The notes below the pieces were generated by a model, which saw only the letters and a program-made list of their open reading frames with translations, was not told the DNA's origin and made no database searches. Position numbers and translations under genes: made by a program. Shown in pieces: positions 51,881 through 63,954 of a stretch of DNA of 64,000 nucleotides. The stretch is from assembly GCA_947561715.1 (NCBI GenBank), contig OX387197.1, forward strand, positions 12,645,001-12,709,000, in the 5' to 3' direction. Numbering within the stretch: position 1 is the first letter of the stretch; every line of letters starts with the position of its first letter. The stretch comes from Ascidia mentula. Taxonomy: Eukaryota; Chordata; Ascidiacea; Phlebobranchia; Ascidiidae.

Positions 51881-54014
51881 TGTCCATTTTGCAGTATATG
51901 ACTTTTCGATAAAAAATATTTTTTTTCAGTACAAGCTTTATTATACAGTGGAAAACGCTGATACTCCAGTACTAAGTTTGCGGTTGCACAACGTATGTAA
52001 CTATGCGATTTCAGCACTTGTCCATTTTGCAGTATATGACTTTTCGATAAAAAATATTTTTTTTCAGTACAAGCTTTATTATACAGTGGAAAACGCTGAT
52101 ACTCCAGTATTGAGTTTGCGGTTGCACAACGTATGTAACTATGCGATTTCAGCACTTGTCCATTTTGCAGTATATGACTTTTCGATAAAAAATATTTTTT
52201 TTCAGTACAAGCTTTATTATACAGTGGAAAACGCTGATACTCCAGTATTGCGTTTGCGGTTGCACAACGTATGTAACTATGCGCTTTCAGCACTTGTCCA
52301 TTTTGCAGTATATGACTTTTCGATAAAAAATATTTTTTTTCACTACAAGCTTTATTATACAGTGGAAAACGCTGATACTCCAGTATTGAGTTTGCGGTTG
52401 CACAACGTATGTAACTATGCGATTTCAGCACTTGTCCATTTTGCAGTACATGACTTTTCGATAAAAAATATTTTTTTTCAGTACAAGCTTTATTATACAG
52501 TGGAAAACGCTGATACTCCAGTATTGAGTTTGCGGTTGCACAACGTATGTAACTATGCGATTTCAGCACTTGTCCATTTTGCAGTATATGACTTTTCGAT
52601 AAAAAATATTTTTTTTCAGTACAAGCTTTATTATACAGTGGAAAACGCTGATACTCCAGTATTGAGTTTGCGGTTGCACAATGTATGTAACTATGCGCTT
52701 TCAGCACTTGTCCATTTTGCAGTACATAACTTTTCGATAAAAAATATTTTTTTTCAGTACAAGCTTTATTATACAGTGGAAAACGCTGATACTCCAGTAC
52801 TGAGTTTGCGGTTGCACAACGTATGTAACCATGAGATTTCAGCACTTGTCCATTTTGCAGCATACGACTTTTCGATAAAAAATATTTTTTTTCAGTACAA
52901 GCTTTATTATACAGTGGAAAACGCTGATACTCCAGTATTGAGTTTGCGGTTGCACAACGTATGTAACTATGCGATTTCAGCACTTGTCCATTTTGCAGTA
53001 TATGACTTTTCGATAAAACATATTTTTTTTCAGTACAAGCTTTATTATACAGTGAAAAACGCTGATACTCCAGTATTGAGTTTGCGGTTGCACAACGTAT
53101 GTAACTATGCGATTTCAGCACTTGTCCATTTTGCAGTATATGACTTTTCGATAAAAAATATTTTTTTTCAGTACAAGCTTTATTATACAGTGGAAAACGC
53201 TGATACTCCAGTATTGAGTTTGCGGTTGCACAACGTATGTAACTATGCGCTTTCAGCACTTGTCCATTTTGCAGTATATGACTTTTCGATAAAAAATATT
53301 TTTTTTCAGTACAAGCTTTATTATACAGTGGAAAACGCTGATACTCCAGTATTGAGTTTGCGGTTGCACAATGTATGTAACTATGCGCTTTCAGCACTTG
53401 TCCATTTTGCAGTACATAACTTTTCGATAAAAAATATTTTTTTTCAGTACAAGCTTTATTATACAGTGGAAAACGCTGATATTCCAGTACTGAGTTTGCG
53501 GTTGCACAACGTATGTAACCATGAGATTTCAGCACTTGTCCATTTTGCAGCATACGACTTTTCGATAAAAAATATTTTTTTTCAGTACAAGCTTTATTAT
53601 ACAGTGGAAAACGCTGATACTCCAGTATTGCGTTTGCGGTTGCACAACGTATGTAACTATGCGCTTTCAGCACTTGTCCATTTTGCAGTATATGACTTTT
53701 CGACAAAAAATATTTTTTTTCAGTACAAGCTTTATTATACAGTGGAAAACGCTGATACTCCAGTATTGTGTTTGCGGTTGCACAACGTATGTAACTATGC
53801 GCTTTCAGCACTTGTCCATTTTGCAGTACATAACTTTTCGATAAAAAATATTTTTTTTCAGTACAAGCTTTATTATACAGTGGAAAACGCTGATACTCCA
53901 GTATTGCGTTTGCGGTTGCACAACGTATGTAACTATGCGATTTCAGCACTTGTCCATTTTGCAGTATATGACTTTTCGATAAAAAATATTTTTTTTCAGT
54001 ACAAGCTTTATTAT
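49875..54014 (+). repeat. 2,070-bp perfect-phase tandem duplication (two 15-monomer units)
   Basis: 49875-51944 and 51945-54014 carry the same 15 monomers in the same order: CTAAGT first, then CACTACAAG, TACATGAC, two TACATAAC/CATACGAC pairs, ACAT-T8, GTGAAAAAC, GATATTCC, TTCGACAAAA and TTGTGT. All are 138 bp, so frames run through both copies and the longest open frame of the window lies here. No landmark differs between the units. Confidence 0.9.
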
Positions 54015-54567
54015 ACAGTGGAAAACGCTGATACTCCAGTATTGCGTTTGCGGTTGCACAACGTATGTAACTATGCGATTTCAGCACTTGTCCATTTTGC
54101 AGTATATGACTTTTCGATAAAAAATATTTTTTTTCAGTACAAGCTTTATTATACAGTGGAAAACGCTGATACTCCAGTATTGCGTTTGCGGTTGCACAAC
54201 GTATGTAACTATGCGATTTCAGCACTTGTCCATTTTGCAGTATATGACTTTTCGATAAAAAATATTTTTTTTCAGTACAAGCTTTATTATACAGTGGAAA
54301 AAGCTGATACTCCAGTATTGCGTTTGCGGTTGCACAACGTATGTAACTATGCGCTTTCAGCACTTGTCCATTTTGCAGTATATGACTTTTCGATAAAAAA
54401 TATTTTTTTTCAGTACAAGCTTTATTATACAGTGGAAAACGCTGATACTCCAGTACTGAGTTTGCGGTTGCACAACGTATGTAACTATGCGATTTCAGCA
54501 CTTGTCCATTTTGCAGTATATGACTTTTCGATAAAACATATTTTTTTTTCAGTACAAGCTTTATTAT

Positions 54568-55630
54568 ACAGTGGAAAACGCTGATACTCCAGTACTGAGT
54601 TTGCGGTTGCACAACGTATGTAACTATGCGATTTCAGCACTTGTCCATTTTGCAGTATATGACTTTTCGATAAAAAATATTTTTTTTCAGTACAAGCTTT
54701 ATTATACAGTGGAAAACGCTGATACTCCAGTATTGCGTTTGCGGTTGCACAACGTATGTAACTATGCGCTTTCAGCACTTGTCCATTTTGCAGTATATGA
54801 CTTTTCGATAAAAAATATTTTTTTTCAGTACAAGCTTTATTATACAGTGGAAAACGCTGATACTCCAGTACTATGTAACTATGCGATTTCAGCACTTGTC
54901 CATTTTGCAGTATATGACTTTTCGATAAAAAATATTTTTTTTCAGTACAAGCTTTATTATACAGTGGAAAACGCTGATACTCCAGTATTGCGTTTGCGGT
55001 TGCACAACGTATGTAACTATGCGCTTTCAGCACTTGTCCATTTTGCAGTATATGACTTTTCGATAAAAAATATTTTTTTTCAGTACAAGCTTTATTATAC
55101 AGTGGAAAACGCTGATACTCCAGTACTATGTAACTATGCGATTTCAGCACTTGTCCATTTTGCAGTATATGACTTTTCGATAAAAAATATTTTTTTTCAG
55201 TACAAGCTTTATTATACAGTGGAAAACGCTGATACTCCAGTATTAAGTTTGCGGTTGCACAACGTATGTAACTATGCGATTTCAGCACTTGTCCATTTTG
55301 CAGTATATGACTTTTCGATAAAAAATATTTTTTTTCAGTACAAGCTTTATTATACAGTGGAAAACGCTGATACTCCAGTATTGAGTTTGCGGTTGCACAA
55401 CGTATGTAACTATGCGCTTTCAGCACTTGTCCATTTTGCAGTATATGACTTTTCGATAAAAAATATTTTTTTTCAGTACAAGCTTTATTATACAGTGGAA
55501 AACGCTGATACTCCAGTATTGAGTTTGCGGTTGCACAATGTATGTAACTATGCGCTTTCAGCACTTGTCCATTTTGCAGTATATGACTTTTCGATAAAAC
55601 ATATTTTTTTTTCAGTACAAGCTTTATTAT
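54568..55630 (+). repeat. Expanded alpha block (1,063 bp) with doubled 255-bp dimer
   Basis: As an alpha block, but the C31/C64 monomer plus 117-bp unit is present twice (54706-54960 and 54961-55215). The 255-bp increment accounts exactly for 1,063 versus 808 bp. Confidence 0.9.
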
Positions 55631-56183
55631 ACAGTGGAAAACGCTGATACTCCAGTACTGAGTTTGCGGTTGCACAACGTATGTAACTATGCGATTTCAG
55701 CACTTGTCCATTTTGCAGTATATGACTTTTCGATAAAAAATATTTTTTTTCAGTACAAGCTTTATTATACAGTGGAAAACGCTGATACTCCAGTATTGCG
55801 TTTGCGGTTGCACAACGTATGTAACTATGCGCTTTCAGCACTTGTCCATTTTGCAGTATATGACTTTTCGATAAAAATTATTTTTTTTCAGTACAAGCTT
55901 TATTATACAGTGGAAAACGCTGATACTCCAGTACTAAGTTTGCGGTTGCACAACGTATGTAACTATGCGATTTCAGCACTTGTCCATTTTGCAGTATATG
56001 ACTTTTCGATAAAAAATATTTTTTTTCAGTACAAGCTTTATTATACAGTGGAAAACGCTGATACTCCAGTATTGAGTTTGCGGTTGCACAACGTATGTAA
56101 CTATGCGATTTCAGCACTTGTCCATTTTGCAGTATATGACTTTTCGATAAAACATATTTTTTTTTCAGTACAAGCTTTATTAT
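55631..56183 (+). repeat. Shortened beta-like block (four monomers, 553 bp)
   Basis: Order: C28; C31/C64 with AAAATTATT; CTAAGT; A64 with ACAT-T9. It lacks one unit of a beta block and the CCATATTG mark. A near copy at 62711-63263 ends with AAAAT rather than AACAT before T9. Confidence 0.8.
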
Positions 56184-56322
56184 ACAGTGGAAAACGCTGA
56201 TACTCCAGTACTGAGTTTGCGGTTGCACAACGTATGTAACTATGCGATTTCAGCACTTGTCCATTTTGCAGTATATGACTTTTCGATAAAAATTTTTTTT
56301 TTTTTAGTACAAGCTTTATTAT
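56184..56322 (+). repeat. Poly-T monomer (139 bp)
   Basis: A5-T13-AG form. The next monomer (56323-56460) joins CTAAGT and GCGATT to TACATAAC and is another subtype chimera, and ATACTGTGG follows at 56461. Confidence 0.88.
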
Positions 56323-57565
56323 ACAGTGGAAAACGCTGATACTCCAGTACTAAGTTTGCGGTTGCACAACGTATGTAACTATGCGATTTCAGCACTTGTC
56401 CATTTTGCAGTACATAACTTTTCGATAAAAAATATTTTTTTTCAGTACAAGCTTTATTATACTGTGGAAAACGCTGATACTCCAGTACTGAGTTTGCGGT
56501 TGCACAACGTATGTAACCATGAGATTTCAGCACTTGTCCATTTTGCAGCATACGACTTTTCGATAAAAAATATTTTTTTTCAGTACAAGCTTTATTATAC
56601 AGTGGAAAACGCTGATACTCCAGTATTGCGTTTGCGGTTGCACAACGTATGTAACTATGCGATTTCAGCACTTGTCCATTTTGCAGTATATGACTTTTCG
56701 ATAAAAAATATTTTTTTTCAGTACAAGCTTTATTATACAGTGGAAAACGCTGATACTCCAGTATTGCGTTTGCGGTTGCACAACGTATGTAACTATGCGA
56801 TTTCAGCACTTGTCCATTTTGCAGTATATGACTTTTCGATAAAAAATATTTTTTTTCAGTACAAGCTTTATTATACAGTGGAAAACGCTGATACTCCAGT
56901 ATTGAGTTTGCGGTTGCACAACGTATGTAACTATGCGATTTCAGCACTTGTCCATTTTGCAGTATATGACTTTTCGATAAAAAATATTTTTTTTCAGTAC
57001 AAGCTTTATTATACAGTGGAAAACGCTGATACTCCAGTATTGCGTTTGCGGTTGCACAACGTATGTAACTATGCGCTTTCAGCATTTGTCCATTTTGCAG
57101 TATATGACTTTTCGATAAAAAATATTTTTTTTCAGTACAAGCTTTATTATACAGTGGAAAACGCTGATACTCCAGTACTAAGTTTGCGGTTGCACAACGT
57201 ATGTAACTATGCGATTTCAGCACTTGTCCATTTTGCAGTATATGACTTTTCGATAAAAAATATTTTTTTTCAGTACAAGCTTTATTATACAGTGGAAAAC
57301 GCTGATACTCCAGTATTGAGTTTGCGGTTGCACAACGTATGTAACTATGCGCTTTCAGCACTTGTCCATTTTGCAGTATATGACTTTTCGATAAAAAATA
57401 TTTTTTTTCAGTACAAGCTTTATTATACAGTGGAAAACGCTGATACTCCAGTATTGCGTTTGCGGTTGCACAACGTATGTAACTATGCGATTTCAGCACT
57501 TGTCCATTTTGCAGTATATGACTTTTCGATCAAACATATTTTTTTTTCAGTACAAGCTTTATTAT

Positions 57566-57982
57566 ACAGTGGAAAACGCTGATACTCCAGTACTGAGTTT
57601 GCGGTTGCACAACGTATGTAACTATGCGATTTCAGCACTTGTCCATTTTGCAGTATATGACTTTTCGATAAAAATTTTTTTTTTTTTAGTACAAGCTTTA
57701 TTATACAGTGGAAAACGCTGATACTCCAGTACTAAATTTGCGGTTGCACAACGTATGTAACTATGCGATTTCAGCACTTGTCCATTTTGCAGTATATGAC
57801 TTTTCGATAAAACATATTTTTTTTTCAGTACAAGCTTTATTATACAGTGGAAAACGCTGATACTCCAGTACTGAGTTTGCGGTTGCACAACGTATGTAAC
57901 TATGCGATTTCAGCACTTGTCCATTTTGCAGTATATGACTTTTCGATAAAAATTTTTTTTTTTTTAGTACAAGCTTTATTAT
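57566..57982 (+). repeat. Poly-T / ACAT-T9 / poly-T cluster, copy 3
   Basis: Poly-T units at 57566-57704 and 57844-57982 flank an ACAT-T9 unit. Both have T13, and CTAAATTTG near 57735 is private. Confidence 0.85.
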
Positions 57983-60329
57983 ACAGTGGAAAACGCTGAT
58001 ACTCCAGTACTAAGTTTGCGGTTGCACAACGTATGTAACTATGCGATTTCAGCACTTGTCCATTTTGCAGTATATGACTTTTCGATAAAAAATATTTTTT
58101 TTCAGTACAAGCTTTATTATACAGTGGAAAACGCTGATACTCCAGTATTGCGTTTGCGGTTGCACAACGTATGTAACTATGCGCTTTCAGCACTTGTCCA
58201 TTTTGCAGTATATGACTTTTCGATAAAAAATATTTTTTTTCACTACAAGCTTTATTATACAGTGGAAAACGCTGATACTCCAGTATTGAGTTTGCGGTTG
58301 CACAACGTATGTAACTATGCGATTTCAGCACTTGTCCATTTTGCAGTACATGACTTTTCGATAAAAAATATTTTTTTTCAGTACAAGCTTTATTATACAG
58401 TGGAAAACGCTGATACTCCAGTATTGAGTTTGCGGTTGCACAACGTATGTAACTATGCGATTTCAGCACTTGTCCATTTTGCAGTATATGACTTTTCGAT
58501 AAAAAATATTTTTTTTCAGTACAAGCTTTATTATACAGTGGAAAACGCTGATACTCCAGTATTGAGTTTGCGGTTGCACAATGTATGTAACTATGCGCTT
58601 TCAGCACTTGTCCATTTTGCAGTACATAACTTTTCGATAAAAAATATTTTTTTTCAGTACAAGCTTTATTATACAGTGGAAAACGCTGATACTCCAGTAC
58701 TGAGTTTGCGGTTGCACAACGTATGTAACCATGAGATTTCAGCACTTGTCCATTTTGCAGCATACGACTTTTCGATAAAAAATATTTTTTTTCAGTACAA
58801 GCTTTATTATACAGTGGAAAACGCTGATACTCCAGTATTGAGTTTGCGGTTGCACAACGTATGTAACTATGCGATTTCAGCACTTGTCCATTTTGCAGTA
58901 TATGACTTTTCGATAAAACATATTTTTTTTCAGTACAAGCTTTATTATACAGTGAAAAACGCTGATACTCCAGTATTGAGTTTGCGGTTGCACAACGTAT
59001 GTAACTATGCGATTTCAGCACTTGTCCATTTTGCAGTATATGACTTTTCGATAAAAAATATTTTTTTTCAGTACAAGCTTTATTATACAGTGGAAAACGC
59101 TGATACTCCAGTATTGAGTTTGCGGTTGCACAACGTATGTAACTATGCGATTTCAGCACTTGTCCATTTTGCAGTATATGACTTTTCGATAAAAAATATT
59201 TTTTTTCAGTACAAGCTTTATTATACAGTGGAAAACGCTGATATTCCAGTACTGAGTTTGCGGTTGCACAACGTATGTAACCATGAGATTTCAGCACTTG
59301 TCCATTTTGCAGCATACGACTTTTCGATAAAAAATATTTTTTTTCAGTACAAGCTTTATTATACAGTGGAAAACGCTGATACTCCAGTATTGCGTTTGCG
59401 GTTGCACAACGTATGTAACTATGCGCTTTCAGCACTTGTCCATTTTGCAGTATATGACTTTTCGACAAAAAATATTTTTTTTCAGTACAAGCTTTATTAT
59501 ACAGTGGAAAACGCTGATACTCCAGTATTGTGTTTGCGGTTGCACAACGTATGTAACTATGCGCTTTCAGCACTTGTCCATTTTGCAGTACATAACTTTT
59601 CGATAAAAAATATTTTTTTTCAGTACAAGCTTTATTATACAGTGGAAAACGCTGATACTCCAGTATTGCGTTTGCGGTTGCACAACGTATGTAACTATGC
59701 GATTTCAGCACTTGTCCATTTTGCAGTATATGACTTTTCGATAAAAAATATTTTTTTTCAGTACAAGCTTTATTATACAGTGGAAAACGCTGATACTCCA
59801 GTATTGCGTTTGCGGTTGCACAACGTATGTAACTATGCGATTTCAGCACTTGTCCATTTTGCAGTATATGACTTTTCGATAAAAAATATTTTTTTTCAGT
59901 ACAAGCTTTATTATACAGTGGAAAACGCTGATACTCCAGTATTGCGTTTGCGGTTGCACAACGTATGTAACTATGCGATTTCAGCACTTGTCCATTTTGC
60001 AGTATATGACTTTTCGATAAAAAATATTTTTTTTCAGTACAAGCTTTATTATACAGTGGAAAAAGCTGATACTCCAGTATTGCGTTTGCGGTTGCACAAC
60101 GTATGTAACTATGCGCTTTCAGCACTTGTCCATTTTGCAGTATATGACTTTTCGATAAAAAATATTTTTTTTCAGTACAAGCTTTATTATACAGTGGAAA
60201 ACGCTGATACTCCAGTACTGAGTTTGCGGTTGCACAACGTATGTAACTATGCGATTTCAGCACTTGTCCATTTTGCAGTATATGACTTTTCGATAAAACA
60301 TATTTTTTTTTCAGTACAAGCTTTATTAT
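57983..60329 (+). repeat. 17-monomer string related to 51945-54567
   Basis: Matches the 51.9-54.6 kb string with a few units missing. The right part shares GTGGAAAAAGC (near 54298 and 60060, offset 5,762) and TTCGACAAAA (near 53700 and 59462). Near 59,100-59,200 one A64 monomer replaces the C64 and TACATAAC units, which looks like an internal deletion by exchange. Confidence 0.78.
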
Positions 60330-61508
60330 ACAGTGGAAAACGCTGATACTCCAGTACTGAGTTTGCGGTTGCACAACGTATGTAACTATGCGATTTCAGC
60401 ACTTGTCCATTTTGCAGTATATGACTTTTCGATAAAAAATATTTTTTTTCAGTACAAGCTTTATTATACAGTGGAAAACGCTGATACTCCAGTATTGCGT
60501 TTGCGGTTGCACAACGTATGTAACTATGCGCTTTCAGCACTTGTCCATTTTGCAGTATATGACTTTTCGATAAAAAATATTTTTTTTCAGTACAAGCTTT
60601 ATTATACAGTGGAAAACGCTGATACTCCAGTACTATGTAACTATGCGATTTCAGCACTTGTCCATTTTGCAGTATATGACTTTTCGATAAAAAATATTTT
60701 TTTTCAGTACAAGCTTTATTATACAGTGGAAAACGCTGATACTCCAGTATTGCGTTTGCGGTTGCACAACGTATGTAACTATGCGCTTTCAGCACTTGTC
60801 CATTTTGCAGTATATGACTTTTCGATAAAAAATATTTTTTTTCAGTACAAGCTTTATTATACAGTGGAAAACGCTGATACTCCAGTACTATGTAACTATG
60901 CGATTTCAGCACTTGTCCATTTTGCAGTATATGACTTTTCGATAAAAAATATTTTTTTTCAGTACAAGCTTTATTATACAGTGGAAAACGCTGATACTCC
61001 AGTATTAAGTTTGCGGTTGCACAACGTATGTAACTATGCGATTTCAGCACTTGTCCATTTTGCAGTATATGACTTTTCGATAAAAAATATTTTTTTTCAG
61101 TACAAGCTTTATTATACAGTGGAAAACGCTGATACTCCAGTATTGAGTTTGCGGTTGCACAACGTATGTAACTATGCGCTTTCAGCACTTGTCCATTTTG
61201 CAGTATATGACTTTTCGATAAAAAATATTTTTTTTCAGTACAAGCTTTATTATACAGTGGAAAACGCTGATACTCCAGTACTATGTAACTATGCGATTTC
61301 AGCACTTGTCCATTTTGCAGTATATGACTTTTCGATAAAAAATATTTTTTTTCAGTACAAGCTTTATTATACAGTGGAAAACGCTGATACTCCAGTATTG
61401 CGTTTGCGGTTGCACAACGTATGTAACTAGGCGCTTTCAGCACTTGTCCATTTTGCAGTATATGACTTTTCGATAAAAAATATTTTTTTTCAGTACAAGC
61501 TTTATTAT
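60330..61508 (+). repeat. Rearranged expanded alpha block with three 117-bp units
   Basis: 117-bp units at 60606, 60861 and 61254. After the second, a TTAAGT unit and a C64 unit are followed by another 117-bp unit and a C31/C64 monomer carrying a private AACTAGGCG (TAG at 61428-61430). The usual 139-bp ending is replaced by the next string. Confidence 0.85.
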
Positions 61509-61647
61509 ACAGTGGAAAACGCTGATACTCCAGTACTGAGTTTGCGGTTGCACAACGTATGTAACTATGCGATTTCAGCACTTGTCCATTTTGCAGTATA
61601 TGACTTTTCGATAAAACATATTTTTTTTTCAGTACAAGCTTTATTAT

Positions 61648-63402
61648 ACAGTGGAAAACGCTGATACTCCAGTACTGAGTTTGCGGTTGCACAACGTATG
61701 TAACTATGCGATTTCAGCACTTGTCCATTTTGCAGTATATGACTTTTCGATAAAAAATATTTTTTTTCAGTACAAGCTTTATTATACAGTGGAAAACGCT
61801 GATACTCCAGTATTGCGTTTGCGGTTGCACAACGTATGTAACTATGCGCTTTCAGCACTTGTCCATTTTGCAGTATATGACTTTTCGATAAAAAATATTT
61901 TTTTTCAGTACAAGCTTTATTATACAGTGGAAAACGCTGATACTCCAGTACTATGTAACTATGCGATTTCAGCACTTGTCCATTTTGCAGTATATGACTT
62001 TTCGATAAAAAATATTTTTTTTCAGTACAAGCTTTATTATACAGTGGAAAACGCTGATACTCCAGTATTGCGTTTGCGGTTGCACAACGTATGTAACTAT
62101 GCGCTTTCAGCACTTGTCCATTTTGCAGTATATGACTTTTCGATAAAAAATATTTTTTTTCAGTACAAGCTTTATTATACAGTGGAAAACGCTGATACTC
62201 CAGTACTATGTAACTATGCGATTTCAGCACTTGTCCATTTTGCAGTATATGACTTTTCGATAAAAAATATTTTTTTTCAGTACAAGCTTTATTATACAGT
62301 GGAAAACGCTGATACTCCAGTATTAAGTTTGCGGTTGCACAACGTATGTAACTATGCGATTTCAGCACTTGTCCATTTTGCAGTATATGACTTTTCGATA
62401 AAAAATATTTTTTTTCAGTACAAGCTTTATTATACAGTGGAAAACGCTGATACTCCAGTATTGAGTTTGCGGTTGCACAACGTATGTAACTATGCGCTTT
62501 CAGCACTTGTCCATTTTGCAGTATATGACTTTTCGATAAAAAATATTTTTTTTCAGTACAAGCTTTATTATACAGTGGAAAACGCTGATACTCCAGTATT
62601 GAGTTTGCGGTTGCACAACGTATGTAACTATGCGCTTTCAGCACTTGTCCATTTTGCAGTATATGACTTTTCGATAAAACATATTTTTTTTTCAGTACAA
62701 GCTTTATTATACAGTGGAAAACGCTGATACTCCAGTACTGAGTTTGCGGTTGCACAACGTATGTAACTATGCGATTTCAGCACTTGTCCATTTTGCAGTA
62801 TATGACTTTTCGATAAAAAATATTTTTTTTCAGTACAAGCTTTATTATACAGTGGAAAACGCTGATACTCCAGTATTGCGTTTGCGGTTGCACAACGTAT
62901 GTAACTATGCGCTTTCAGCACTTGTCCATTTTGCAGTATATGACTTTTCGATAAAAATTATTTTTTTTCAGTACAAGCTTTATTATACAGTGGAAAACGC
63001 TGATACTCCAGTACTAAGTTTGCGGTTGCACAACGTATGTAACTATGCGATTTCAGCACTTGTCCATTTTGCAGTATATGACTTTTCGATAAAAAATATT
63101 TTTTTTCAGTACAAGCTTTATTATACAGTGGAAAACGCTGATACTCCAGTATTGAGTTTGCGGTTGCACAACGTATGTAACTATGCGATTTCAGCACTTG
63201 TCCATTTTGCAGTATATGACTTTTCGATAAAAAATATTTTTTTTTCAGTACAAGCTTTATTATACAGTGGAAAACGCTGATACTCCAGTACTGAGTTTGC
63301 GGTTGCACAACGTATGTAACTATGCGATTTCAGCACTTGTCCATTTTGCAGTATATGACTTTTCGATAAAAATTTTTTTTTTTTTAGTACAAGCTTTATT
63401 AT
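61648..63402 (+). repeat. 1.75-kb repeat of 54568-56322 (offset 7,080)
   Basis: Contains an expanded alpha block (61648-62710, 117-bp units at 61924 and 62179), a shortened beta-like block (62711-63263) and a poly-T monomer (63264-63402), as at 54568-56322. Differences: CAACGT in place of CAATGT near 62618, and AAAAT in place of AACAT near 63230. Confidence 0.88.
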
Positions 63403-63954
63403 ACAGTGGAAAACGCTGATACTCCAGTACTAAGTTTGCGGTTGCACAACGTATGTAACTATGCGATTTCAGCACTTGTCCATTTTGCAGTATATGACTT
63501 TTCGATAAAAAATATTTTTTTTCAGTACAAGCTTTATTATACAGTGGAAAACGCTGATACTCCAGTATTGAGTTTGCGGTTGCACAACGTATGTAACTAT
63601 GCGATTTCAGCACTTGTCCATTTTGCAGTATATGACTTTTCGATAAAACATATTTTTTTTCAGTACAAGCTTTATTATACAGTGGAAAACGCTGATACTC
63701 CAGTATTGCGTTTGCGGTTGCACAACGTATGTAACTATGCGATTTCAGCACTTGTCCATTTTGCAGTACATAACTTTTCGATAAAAAATATTTTTTTTCA
63801 GTACAAGCTTTATTATACTGTGGAAAACGCTGATACTCCAGTACTGAGTTTGCGGTTGCACAACGTATGTAACCATGAGATTTCAGCACTTGTCCATTTT
63901 GCAGCATACGACTTTTCGATAAAAAATATTTTTTTTCAGTACAAGCTTTATTAT
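63403..63954 (+). repeat. Right-end string with TACATAAC chimera and ATACTGTGG monomer
   Basis: Four monomers: CTAAGT; ACAT-T8; a C31/GCGATT/TACATAAC chimera (63679-63816); and an AACCATGAG/CATACGAC unit opening ACTGTGG (63817). The last two resemble 56323-56598, which also opens its second unit with ACTGTGG, but here two extra monomers precede them. Confidence 0.8.
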
